The notes beneath the pieces are model-generated. The model was given only the letters and a program-made list of their open reading frames with translations, was not told the origin of the DNA and did not search any database. A program made the position numbers and the translations under genes. From contig JAXRKP010000244.1 in the NCBI GenBank assembly GCA_037039925.1, positions 194,001 through 258,000 on the forward strand: DNA of 64,000 nt. Direction: 5' to 3'. Below are positions 1 to 13,600 of the stretch, piece by piece (position 1 is the stretch's first letter; every line of letters begins with the position of its first letter). The stretch comes from Doris montereyensis (lineage: Eukaryota > Mollusca > Gastropoda > Nudibranchia > Dorididae).

Positions 1-197
1 TATTTGGTTGTCACTACATTTTCTGCATTCTAAGTTTACCAATTTTCTTTCCTTCAGAAGCCCTGCAAAACAAAATGAAATGACAAAAGTCGGATAAACT
101 TGAGAATAAAATATTTCACAGAAAACAAGCTAAGCCTGAGATTTATAGGCCTTCACACTTACAATCCAATCCTTCTATGAATTTCATGAAAAATAAA

Positions 198-198
<1 letters not shown>

Positions 199-236
<38 letters not shown>

Positions 237-250
237 CCACACACACACAG
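199..250. repeat. (CA)n microsatellite
   Basis: An ACAC run with one short interruption, in the intron before the first laminin exon. Confidence 0.9.
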
Positions 251-460
251 TTTACCATTTATTATTTCAATAGAAATTCTATTTCTTGTTACTGCATACA
301 AACATTAGTCAATAACGTAATCATTCATCAATTTGTATTGAGCATACAAATAAAAAAGACCAAAGATCACAGACTAAAGTACAACAAAACTAGATTGTTT
401 GCCTTTGCAATGTTTGCATATTTATATCCTTTTTTTGTCACTGCTCCATTTGTATCACAG

Positions 461-621
461 GAGAAATCATCGCAGCAAACCGAGACCGTATCAAAAACCT
501 GCAGACGTTTTCCGTGGACACAATTGAAAAGTCAAACAACCGGCTGAAACTTTTACGCGGCAATATAACTCATCTCTGGGAGAAAGTCAAGATTGCTAAA
601 AACCTGTTGAATTCCATGCAG
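461..621 (+). CDS. Laminin-alpha-like exon 1 in window (coiled coil)
   Basis: The acceptor is tgtatcacag and the donor gtacgt. The exon enters in phase 1 and leaves in phase 0 (161 nt). The frame gives EIIAANRDRIKNLQTF and ends KNLLNSMQ, a helical segment typical of the end of the laminin long arm. A different frame that opens at 338 ends inside this exon and is not the coding one. Confidence 0.75.
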
Positions 622-3600
622 GTACGTCTATATTGATATGTGAAGTATTTGTTGAAGAGAAAAAAGGTTGTTAATCTTCAAACATTGTGAGCGAATCATC
701 AATTTGAGATTAATTTTGTAGAACTGGTTACTATAGCAATCAAATCTGTTGTTTTTCTTTGATTCACTTAATATTCATCAAAACTTTCATTTTACTTTTA
801 CTACAACATAAATGATAAGAACCAAATATCGATTCCTACGTTTTGCAATCTGGTAAAAATCCAGGAAAAAGAGTTCATTCCACACTTTCACAATCTGTTA
901 AAAATCGGGAGATGAGTTTTCAAAAGATAGAAAGTAAAGATACTTTTGTATTCAATGTGATATTGAGATATACATAGGGTGTAAATCAAATTTATCATGG
1001 GGTAGCGATTGATGATGGAGAATAGTCTTTTTAAAAATAATTGAAAATTTTTTTAAAATTCAAATTATATGGCCTCATTCTGTGAGTTACAATTTAAGCT
1101 AGAGCCATACCACTGTCATAGGAAAAGACAAATTGAATTTAATCTTGTGTTTTTCAGCTGTCAATACTGAAAGAAGGAAAAAGCCCAATTGTAAGCACAG
1201 CCTTGTCAGATGACTTGAAAGTGTCAAAGAGTGTAACTACAAGCTTTAGTCTTTGCATCAAACCAAAGTCATTGGAATGCACTGTACTGTATAGTGTTGG
1301 AAATGATTCGGTGGGTAGCTCTTGCTTTCAAGGAGGAGCAATGTAGTATTTGTAGTGTTTAGACAATTGATAACATGCTAAGTAACTTCATATATTTAAC
1401 TTTTCTTATCAGTGGAAATTAATTGTGACTGGTTCTTCCGCCAAAGAAAATTTCAGGATGCAAAGCTGCCTTGCATGAAATGGAAATCATATATTTTGTT
1501 TACAAATCTGTGTATAATTTTAAAATTCTTTTCATTTCTTAAAGTATTATATTCTTCATCAATTAAGCATGTGTTACAGTAACTTGAAATGTTATATTTA
1601 AAGTTTTACATTAATTTCTAAATTCAACTTGAATGCTTAATATTGCTTGTTCTTTAATTAAAGACTGTTTTTGCATCTTTTTCATTTTGAAGGAATTGAA
1701 ATTGTCATTTAGTTAAGATATATCAATCAAGAAGAGAATCTTTTCTTATTCTTTCTTTCACTATTTTCAGTAGATTATCTTTGGGGGAAAAAAAAAAAAG
1801 AGTGCTTTTGCAGTTAAGTTTTTTTTAATATTATGGAAAAATTATCACTTTAATTTACTTAACATTCTTTTCTTTCTTTCTTTGATTTTTGAATCTCCAG
1901 CTTTCTTATGCATTGAAACTCAGTGATGGAGAGCTGAGTGCTTTGGTGTATGATGAAGACAATGAAGAACTGACAGACATCACCCTGGAGGAAAAATTAG
2001 AGGAGGACAAATGGCATACCATTTCTCTTCTTAGAAAGATAGACTGTAGAAAGCCTTTTTCACCTTTCATGTAATATAGAGCTTCCCAGTAAAGTCTAGA
2101 CGTTCCCAGTAATATCTCTTTGCAATGCTTACTACGAGACGTTCCCAATATCTCTTCAAAATGGCTAGGAATTCAGTAGTAGTTCTTTGCCTACTAGACG
2201 TTTAATATCCTTTCTCATGCCAGTAATATCTCTTTGAAATGCTTAATTAGACGTTCCCAGTGATATCTCTTTGAAATGCTTACTACATTCCCAGTAATAT
2301 CTCTTTGAAATGCGTTGCCAGTAATATCTCTTGGAAACTAGACTAGGAGTTCCCAGTAATAGCTCTTTGCAATGCTTACTACTAGGAGTTCCCAGTAATA
2401 TCTCTTTGCAATGCTTACTACTAGGAGTTCCCAGTAATATCTCTTTGAAATGCTTACTACTAGGAGTTCCCAAAATTTACTAGTAAGTTCCCAGTAATAT
2501 CTCTTTGTGATGGTTGGAACAATGTTGATATCTCTTTGCAATGTTACTACTAGGAGATTTTCAGTAACTTAAATGTTGAACAATGGTCAAGATTTTGATT
2601 TTTCCGTTGACACCCACCTGCAAATCTTATAACTGGACTGGTGGGAATCAGAGATAGCTGTACAACCTTAATTAATTTCATATTGTCTGATGAATGTTAT
2701 CATGATATCAATAGCAGAAGAAATTTTATACATCTTTTACGATGTGTATAGGTAATGAGATTTGTAGATTTATTTTTATTTTGGGTCCACATGCATCCAT
2801 GGTGTAAATCTGAGGATAAACAACAAGTTGATCTGATGCAATGTCAGCACCAGCTCTCACAGGGGAGTTTTTGTACATTTAAATTGCTACAATTTGTTAA
2901 TACACGGTATAAATCAATAGTTTGGTTTGATGGATTAGTGCTACAGAAGAAGCGGTCTTAAGAACATGTCCCTTTTGAGATTGAAAAATCATGCTGGTAG
3001 GCAGACTACGGTAGTAAATGAAAGGTAAAGTTAAACATTAATGCTCACAGAAATGCTTGACCATGATTACATCTAATGCTTACCCAACCGGTTAATCAAG
3101 TAGAGCAAAACTCACTCTCATAGTTGGAATGGCCTGTGCTAGATGATGACCATCGGTTGCTTAATCCAGATGAATGAAATTGGCACTTTGCTGTTCAGCA
3201 GGTAATAAGATTTTGCTATCAGCACCTTTTCATTACAATTGACAGATGTGCCTTTACCATCTACACATCTGGTTTAATTAAAAATGTCTTTATATTTGAA
3301 ATCTATGAAGAAAGGCGTCTGTCCTGACAGCTTTGACAGAAAATCATGTTGTTAGACCATTGGGGCGGATTAATGAGGGGCCAATTTATATAGAAAAAAT
3401 TATGTCTCCCGAGATAACATGCTGGTAGATGGACTGTACTGTTACTGTGAGGCACTGTGTTGTTAGACCACTACTGCTGTATTACAACATCATGTCAAGT
3501 AGAAAATGAATTATTTCACAAATGTTAATGCATCAGGGTCCAATGTAAGTTTGTAAATATGATGATTTTGTATTTTTCCATTTTCTCTATTGACAGAGTG

Positions 3601-6600
3601 GGTCAGACACTTAACCTCACAGCTGCCAGAGAAGACAATGTTTTTACAGAAAGCGTTGAAGTTGACAAAATGCCTGAACATCAATTGGCCCCATCTAGGT
3701 CCTACATTGGAGGTTTGCCAAACAATATGAAAGTAAGTTCACCTTTACATGGATTATATTGAAGAGCTTAATGCTTTCAATCAAAATTGCTTTTGAAGAA
3801 TTTTTTTAGCCTTTTTACTGTGTTGGAATAATGAATTATGGTTTTCTATTTTCATTACTGTTATGGGCTTAGGAGACCATTGTATGTAATAGTTATCTTG
3901 AATTACTTTGAGGCAAGAGATGAAAAATGTGCTCCTATTGAAATTCTGAAAAAAATCTAAATTTGATAAAGCAAAGAGGCTCCGGTAGCTCAGTCGGTAG
4001 AGTGCCCGTCTATCAACCAGGAGACACGAATTCAATTCCCCATTCAGGCAAAACTTTCCATGCAGGAAAATGGTTGGCTAGTTCTATTCAGATTTGGACG
4101 GCAAAAAGCAAAGGTGGCGTGGAAGGCAATAACAAACTACCACATTATGCCGTATGCCTAGAAACGTTAAGGCTCCACTCCTGGTTAGCCTATGCTCAAC
4201 TCTGTATGAGACTTACCTCCTTTTCAATTAAACAAACCATTCATTGTGAGTAGCAATTTTAATATACAATGGCATTGATAATAAGATTAAAAGCTCTGAA
4301 CCAGCCTACTACATATTCATGAACAGTACAAGTATTATTGAGTGTTTAAAACCTTTAAATGGTACAAAGGATGGGTAAAAACATTTGAAAGAATTTTGAT
4401 ATAATGTTAAAATATGAAATTGGTTCAATTGCATCTTTTAAAACAGGCTGAAATTTACATATTGTTAAAGCATGGATGTTTTAAAATTTTCACCTAAGCA
4501 ATAATCTTGATGTTATCCAATTCAACTTACTTAAATCTATTTACAATGGAGCATTGACTCTAAAATGCTTCACTGTCCAGTACAGAAGACTGTTTTAAAT
4601 CGAAGCCTGGGAGCATGTCATTGACTCATAAATGTTGAGGAGGACTTGGTTGTCCAAATGGTCATGGGTTCAAACCCACCAATGGCTGACAAATTTTCTC
4701 AATTTTTTTTTTTTTTTAAATCTATCCCCCCTGGTCCAGGTCAACACCTAGTACCGTTGGAGATGGATGGTAAAAGGAGGTCCTGTGCAGATCACAAATC
4801 AAATCAAATCAAAATCATGAATGTTGATGATACAAAATTTGCACCTGCCTTTTCCCTAAAGTACCATTATACAGTGTCAAAGTAGTTCTTGATAAATTAC
4901 AAAAACCAACATTTTGTAAAAGAAATACAAAAATCGTCATTTTGAATGACCAATTTGAAAGTGACTACAAAGGATTCTCCTTGTCACTAAATGAGAAATG
5001 TTTGGACAATGTGTATTATCAACAGATGGATTCAGATGAACCATGGGAAGGCTGTGTCAGCGAGCTCTTGGTCAACGATAAATCTATGGATCTCTTTAGT
5101 CCCACCATGGATGGCAACTCATCAAATCTGTGCTCGGATCATTGGTGCGTATAGCAGGTCAAAGTTCATATGAATTGTACGCCTTTTATCCCCACTAGAT
5201 GATTCACTTTAACAAGACAGGATATCCCTTTACATTTGAATTAAGGAAATTAATTAAAACATATATTATATGTATTCAGTCTTACCAAAAAAACATATTG
5301 ATTTCACATAAGAAAACCAACACTAATATGTTAATACTAATATTGAACACACTCCTGTTTCCCTGTGCTGTTCTTGCTTTTTCTTCTTGTGGTGACAAAT
5401 TTTGAGACTGTAGTAAAGTACTTCTGTATTTACAAATTGGATTTAACTCATTTTTGGCTTGCACTATTCATAGATAGGGAAAGAAAAATGTTCTGATTCA
5501 CTTGAAATTTATTCACCAGTACATCACAAGGTCAAAAACTTCCTTGGATCTTTGATGGAGGCGGCTTTGTCCATTATAGCTGGGATCCATGGCAAAATAT
5601 TGATTCGCTTTCTTTGCGATTCAGGAGTAAACAGCCGCATGCAGCCATTTTATCCGCTGCTCATGAGCGTAGAGTGAGTATGATGTTATAGAGAAACCAT
5701 TTGACTAATAAGCAGCCATATTTTTTAAAAGTCCTTTGCAAGTTGACTGATATGCCTTCAAAGATATTATCTTCACAAGATAGGAACTTTTGTACTCCTT
5801 CAAGCACTATCTGGAAATCTTTTGTAATACTAGTTTAGATTTTTAAAATGTAGAAATGTGACATTCAACATCCACTTTTGTTTGAAAAAGCTGATCTTTA
5901 ATGTAATATTTTGATAAATACTGCATGTTAGTTCTTGTTTAGTAGTTGTTTTTTTTAATATATTTTTTTACATTTTTTTCTTTAAACTTGTTTAGCGATT
6001 CCATCTGTTGGTGACTTTAAACAATGGTGCTGTACAAATTGAAAGTGCCACCCGCTTGGAAAATGTGGTTTTACTCAGCTTGAATAATTCTTTCAACGAT
6101 GGCGAAAGTCATACACTTAAGGTAAATAATGTTAACGTCTTATAAACGGAATGTGTCATATCCACTTCCTGACGCAAAGAGTATTGTTACATTAATTTGG
6201 TAAGAGATCATTGCATTGTTTTTACTATAGACATTTGGGTTTGAGGAAATAAAAAGCATAACAATGCTTTTAAGGTTAAATACCGTCTACAAGAGACAAA
6301 GACAAAGGACAAATTTCATAGTAAGACCTGGAGACTCCTCCCATCAGTATTGTAAAGACATATTATGGAAGTTTATCTTTTGATAAGAGACCCCTTCTGC
6401 AGTATCTGTTGACTAACCACATAAACGTTACATTCAAATATTCATTAATGGTGTCGGTGGCCGAGTGGTCAGGTTGCTGGACTTGGGACCATGATGTCCC
6501 GGGTTCGAATCCTAGCAAAGCTAAGTCCGACGTTGTGTTCCTTGGGAAAGACACTTAATACGCATTTCCCAACTCAAGCCAGGTACCAGCACTAGCTTGG

Positions 6601-7546
6601 GAGTAAAAATCTGCACCAGACTAGGGTCCTGTGCAGGAGGTGATTATTGTCACCTGTTCCGCTTCATGCTACAGAATCAATGATAAGCTCCGGCTCTATG
6701 GACTGTAATGGCCCTAAAGGAACTTTCTTATTAATCGATTAAAGTTGAAGTGAAAATCTCTGATTTAGAAAATCACTGTTTTCTTTTCTTTACCCTTTGG
6801 CAGACCTTCCATTTCACCCTTGACAAAATTGCCTGAAAAATTTCTCTGGCCAAATGTTATGCAATATTATACAAAACATACACTGTTACATAATATGATG
6901 ACAATGCTGAGACATCTTTATTAGTTTGCATTTTAAATACTTATAAATAATATTAGTGAAATAAATGAATTCCTATCAACAAAGTCAAGAATTTCCGACA
7001 TGATGAAAGTTTCACAAGTTAAAGATAGAGATCTAGATTGATACGTAGTTGTTAACAAAGCAAAGCGCCAAATCGAACTGAGACTAAGACTGGAACAATG
7101 CCTGAATCTCAATCTCAAAAAAGGAAGTTCCAACGCCGGAAATCGGAAATTTTAACTCGTTCTTCCGACATTCGTCATTTCTGTCATTCGAATCACAAAT
7201 GTCCGAGAATTATTTTTTTTCCCGTTCGGTGGGGAAATGTTGGCAAATTCAGTAAATGATAAAATTGCCGGCATTCCGCCTGAAGGCGGAAAAATGAAAG
7301 GCCTGCTTTGGTTCTTTGAAACAAGCCAGTAGTTTATTCTTTCTTATTTGATTGTGTTTTAAGTTTCGGTTTGATAAAACACTAAAAAAGCTTGTGATTG
7401 TAAGGCACCCTAGAGCTTTATTGTATAAGGGAGTAGGCGCAATAGAAATGATAAACATTATTATTATTATTATTGTTATTGTTATTGTTCTTCTTCTTAT
7501 TATTATTATTATTATTATGATAATAATTATTATATTATTATTATTA

Positions 7547-7608
<62 letters not shown>

Positions 7609-10600
7609 TTATTATTATTATCATGATGGGTTTGTTGTCTAGCATCTAATCTTTTCAATTTTGACGCATAGATTTTCTTCCGGGACCGAGGAACATACCC
7701 AGATCTGGATGGAGATGTTGCAGCTTTCTCTGTAGAAAATTCCCGCCCAACTGTTCTTAAAAATGTTAGGGATGGAATATTGCTTGGAGGTTTTGTGTCG
7801 GAAGAAAAATTTCTGGGGAATGTACATCGGTAAGTTCATACATGTCATTATTTAGCACTGAAAGTAAGCCTCTGAAAAAGACGTATTCATAGTTCATATC
7901 CATGCACAATTTAAAATATCTGTAATACTTTGAACTGAAATCAATCGGACCTTTGTTTGTATCTTAGTCATTCACTAAACATATTACAATTCTTTGAGCC
8001 TTGCATTGACTAAATGGACATGCACACTTAAAAGTATTGATTCCAGAAATTTCTTTACAATTAAAAACGTTCATCTTTTGACTCTAGGTATGTCTTATTT
8101 AATGCTGTTTGCTATCAGAAAATGATAAAAAGAAAACAAAGGAAAAATTATTTTTTTTAAAAGTGAGAAATTAAAACACATGTGGTTCCACTGACATGCT
8201 TGTACATATTATACCATCTATTGCATAGACAGGGGAACTCAGTGGTCTAGAGGCAAGGTGTCAGCCTCACAATCAGAAGGTTGTGGGTTAAAATCCTGGC
8301 AGGTTGAAAAGTTTTCTGGAGTTTTTTGGGTAAAACCCACCCCTTGGGCTAGGTACGTGGATTGACACCTAATACCATCACAGACAGACTGTTTATAGGA
8401 AAATCCAAGCAAATTTAAAAATCCTACCAAAACCGTCTTAGTTGTGGATGGGAGTAATTTCAAATCAAATCAAATTACACCTACAAACACTGAGGCAAAG
8501 AATCATGTTGAATGTAATGAATATAGACAGGATAATAGTATTACAGCCCAATAGGGACAAATACACAACCATTATGCCAATGAGGCGATTAGCTCTTACT
8601 GCCAATCTGTCCCATGATGCATTGCGCGATCTCTCATGTAGAATAATCAGCAGCAAAAATCCTGTCTATTCAGACTTGGCGAAAGTTAAGTCAATGTGGG
8701 AAAACAATGGCAAATTACCACATTATGCCGTATACTGTATGCTGTAAAACCTGGACTTTACTCCTGATTATCCTGCGCTCAACTCTGAGGATTGGTACGT
8801 TATTTTTACTTTATCCAAACCTGTTGACCACCGCTAATGGTGGGTTGGGTTAAGGGAATATCCAGTAAAACAGCCCGTTGACTCTTAATATTTATCGTAA
8901 CACTGTCCCCAAATCTGTCTTTGTCCTCAGCCCACTGATTGGATGTGCCAGCATTTCATCCATCAATGGAAAAGAACTGTTGTATGATGGGATATTACAG
9001 TCTCACAATGTTTATTATGGCAAGTGCACAATGCGCAGTGTGAGTATAAAGTATAGTGTCTGTAAAGCTGAAAACAAAATATAGTCTGTGAATTTAAAAA
9101 CAAAGTAGATTTTTGTAAAGCTAAAAACGAAGTATACTGTCTGTAAGGCTAAAAACAAAGTATAGTGTCTGTAAATAAAATAAAAAAGTATACTGTCTGT
9201 AAAGCTAAAAACGAAGTATACTGTCTGTAAATCTAAAAACAAAGCATAGTGTCTGTAAAAAAAAATTATATCTGTAAAAAAACAAAGTATAGTGTCTGTA
9301 AATCTAAAACAAAGTATACTGTCTGTAAAACTAAAAACAAAGTATACTGTCTGTAAACTAAAAACAAAGTATACTGTCTGTAAAATCTAAAAACAAAGTA
9401 TAGTGTCTGTAAAACTAAAAACAAAGTATAGTGTCTGTAAAACTAAAAACAAAGTATAGTCTCTGTAAATTTAAAAACAAAATATGATGTCGGTTAACCT
9501 AAAAAAGTATACTGTCTATAAATCTAAAAATAAAAACAAAGCAGAGTGTCTGTAAAGCTAAAAACAAAGTAGATGTTTGTAAAGCTAAAAACGAAGTATA
9601 CTGTCTGTAAATTTAGAAACAAAGTAGAGTATCTGTAAAGCTAAAAACAAAGTATGGTGTCTGTAAAACTAAAAACAAAGTATAGTGTCTGTAAAGCTAA
9701 AAACAAAGTATAGTGTCTGTAAAGCTAAAAACAAAGTATAGTGTCTGTAAAACTAAAAACAAAGTATAGTGTCTGTAAAACTAAAAACAAAGTATAGTGT
9801 CTGTAAAACTAAAAACAAAGTATAGTGTCTGTAAAACTAAAAACAAAGTATAGTGTCTGTAAAGCTAAAAACAAAGTATAGTGTCTGTAAAGCTAAAAAC
9901 AAAGTATAGTGTCTGTAAAGCTAAAACAAAGTATAGTGTCTGTAAAGCTAAAAACAAAGTATAGTGTCTGTAAAGCTAAAAACAAAGTATAGTGTCTGTA
10001 AAACTAAAAACAAAGTATAGTGTCTGTAAAGCTAAAAACAAAGTAGTGTCTGTAAAGCTAAAAACAAATTAGTATAGTGTCTGTAAAACTAAAAACAAAG
10101 TATTGTGTCTGTAAAGCTAAAAACAAAGTAGAGTGTCTGTAAAACTAAAAACAAAGTATAGTGTCTGTAAAACTAAAAACAAAGTATAGTGTCTGTAAAA
10201 CTAAAAACAAAGTATAGTGTCTGTAAAACTAAAAACAAAGTAGAGTGTCTGTAAAGCTAAAAACAAAGTATAGTGTCTGTAAAACTAAAAACAAAGTAGT
10301 GTCTGTAAAGCTAAAAACAAAGTATAGTGTCTGTAAAGCTAAAAACAAAGTAGAGTGTCTGTAAATTTAAAAACAAAGTAGATGTTTGTAAAGCTAAAAA
10401 CAAAGTATACTGTCTGTAAATCTAAAAACAAAGTAAAGTGTCTGTAAAGCTAAAAACAAAATTAGTGTCTGTAAATAAAAACAAAGTATACTGTCTGTAA
10501 ATCTAAAAACAAAGTATGGTGTCTGTAAAGCTAAAAACAAAGAATAGTGTCTGTAAAGTAAAAACAAAGAATAGTGTCTGTAAAGCTAAAAACAAATTAG

Positions 10601-13600
10601 TATAGTGTCTGTAAATCTAAAAACAAAATATGATGTCAGCTAAAAGCAAAGAATAGTGTTTGTAAAGCTAAAAACAAGATACAGTGTCTGTGTAGCTGTT
10701 TTTTGCTCTTTGTGAGAATAGTTTATCTTGAGCGTTGCAAATGAAAGTGAAATGATGTTATTGTGTCATGCATGTGTTTCATGACTCATATTTTTTTCTT
10801 TTTAAATTTTCTTTTTTTATTGCTATGGATTTTCTTGCACAGCATATTTATATTTATGAAATGGAAATAATCATTCTTGATCTAATGTCAGATGAAACTT
10901 TATCATGATATTCATCAAGCTGTATGAAGAACAGTTTATCTCTCACCCCTTGATATTAAATTTGAAAAGATTTAGAATTGTGAGAGTTGAAAAATTGTGC
11001 CTTCGTGTTTAGAAAACTACCTTGTAAGTACATGTAATAACGATGCAGAACTGGATTTTTGTCAAGTTTTGAGAATCGCCTCATTTTCATACCAGACCAG
11101 ACAATATGTTTTTTAAGAACCAGCTCAAGTTTTTTCTCTTTAAAGAAAAAAAGGAACAGTTATCCTTTATTTTGTGTTCACTGTTGTCAGGGTATTGTTT
11201 TTTTTAATTTACTGTGGCATCTGTAAATAATTATCTTCATATAATTAGAGATTATTTAGACTGATCAAAGTATCATAGAAAACATGTTTAAATTACTTGA
11301 GTTTTTAAAAATATCTCCCCAGGTTTGGCAGTCTTGCATTCACTTTCCAGATACTAGTCAGCCGTTATCCTTGGGTGAATTGGAAAATTCAAATAAAATC
11401 TCAATGCTGGTGTTGAGGAATTCCACAGGCCCTCTTCTGTTGTATGTGAAGGAAGACGTGAGTGTTTCAAATTAAAATTGAATTACGGTTGCAATATTTG
11501 TAATTTGGTTATCTAGTAGGGAGGGATAAGAAATAAGAGACATGAATCTTAATTTTAAAGGAATAGACTTGATTTTTTTAATCACATTGATATGCCACAC
11601 AAAAATCTCAATGTCATTATTAGGAATAGGTAGAGATTTATTAAGAGAAAAAGATGAACCTTTTCTACAATACCTCCAAAGGAACTGCTTGTGTTTCAGT
11701 GTGTGACATTTTACATCTTGTGATGGCATGGCCAGAGGATTTACTTTGCTTTAATTTGTTTTTAATTTGATTTTCAATTATGTAAAGTTTTAAGAAAATC
11801 TGACAGTAGTGACAGATTGCGTTTTGTTTTTAAAACTCATCTTCTTATCAACCAAAAATGCTTCATCTGTCTCAATTGCCTTCCGTTTGTACAAAGATAT
11901 ATTTGTAGTAGTACACTATGATTCATGATTAAGTCTTTCATTTATACTACCTGTAATACAGTAAGATCACATTTATTCATAGATCTATCTGCAATACAGT
12001 AAGAACACATTTATTCATAGATATATCTGCAATACAGTAAAATCTCATTTATTCATAGATCTATCTGCAATACAGTAAGATCATATTTATACATAGATCT
12101 ATCTGCAACACAGTAGGATAACATTCAAGTGAGATCTAGAATCTTATCTATATGATATATACGTGTATAAAGACGTTACCGACCAAAAGATTGAAGTTTA
12201 GATCTGGCTCTGGAGTCAGTTTGAATTCATCTTTCATGAATGCCCTAGAACAGGCAGCCATTGTGATGAAGTGGATAGGGCGATGCAATTGAAAGTGATA
12301 GGGTGTAATGGCCCTGGGTTCAAATCCCAGGAGTAAGGGTTTTTTTTTGCTTCTTTGTTTTTTTTTGGTTGTGGGGGTTCTCAACACAAAAGCAGGGCTG
12401 GTTTCCTTCTCATATCTTTGTAAAGGGTTTACAACGCCATATGTTAGAAAACAATGTTTTAGATAAATTCAGATTTGAAAGATCTCATGTTATCAGGATA
12501 AAATTACAGATCTACGAGAAATGCACTAATGGTCTCTATTATTCAATCCAAGGGTGAAATAGAGTAAACAAGATTTGAATTTAGAAGACAATAGGTCAAC
12601 ACATCACACGCCAAATGCCTACATTATATAAATATATATATATATATAACCGCGGACAATAGAAACTAAACACTTTGAGACTATATATTCTTTGAAAGAT
12701 CTCATGTCTATCATTATACAGTTAAGTACGTATTGTTAAAAAATTAATGCGGGTAATTTCTGAAGTGTGTCAAACAACCAAACGTTATCTAGGTCACGCC
12801 ACGGACCACACCCACAATAATGCACGTGCCTAAATGCATTAACATCACACCCCGATCAGTTTTCTTGCTTTCATTTTAAACTATTTCTCATTTCTGCTCA
12901 TTTCATAAGCCACCCTTAAATTTGTTCACATTAAGTTATAAATTTGTTATTTTACGTTTTTTTACAATAAGACGCGCCTTTTATTACTGATCGCTGTAGA
13001 TATTGACATGCTTGATGCAGGAGTTGAGTTGGTGTCAAAGACGTAATGAGATAATTTAAATTTTGTCCAACAACCATTCCAAAACTGAAAATTGTCTCAC
13101 TTTATCTTTAACACCAATTCCAAAACTGAAAATTGTCTCACTATATCTTTAACACCAACTCCTGCAACAAGCATGTCAAAACTGAAAATTGTCTCACTAT
13201 ATCTTTAACACCAACTCCTGCAACAAGCATGTCAAAACTGAAAATTGTCTCACTATATCTTTAACACCAACTCCTGCAACAAGCATGTCAAAACTGAAAA
13301 TTGTCTCACTAGATCTATATCTTTAACACCACGCCTGCAACAAGCATGTCAAAACTGAAAATTGTCTCACTATATCTTTAACACCAACGCCTGCAACAAG
13401 CATGTCAAAACTGAAAATTGTCTCACTATATCTTTAACACCAACGCCTGCAACAAGCATGTCAAAACTGAAAATTGTCTCACTATATCTTTAACACCAAC
13501 GCCTGCAACAAGCATGTCAACAGCTACAGCGATTAGTAATAGAGAGTTTGGTTTTTTTAAACGTAAAATAAAAAAATTACAACTTACTGTGAATAAGGCA

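Noticed and set aside
3980..4045. tRNA gene
   Set aside because: Box A and B are present, but the stems do not pair convincingly and a repeated SINE body follows. The same applies at 6452, 8237 and 12280.
7352..7642. Open frame with an I/Y-rich end
   Set aside because: A translation of the (ATT)n run after a LINE-like tail.
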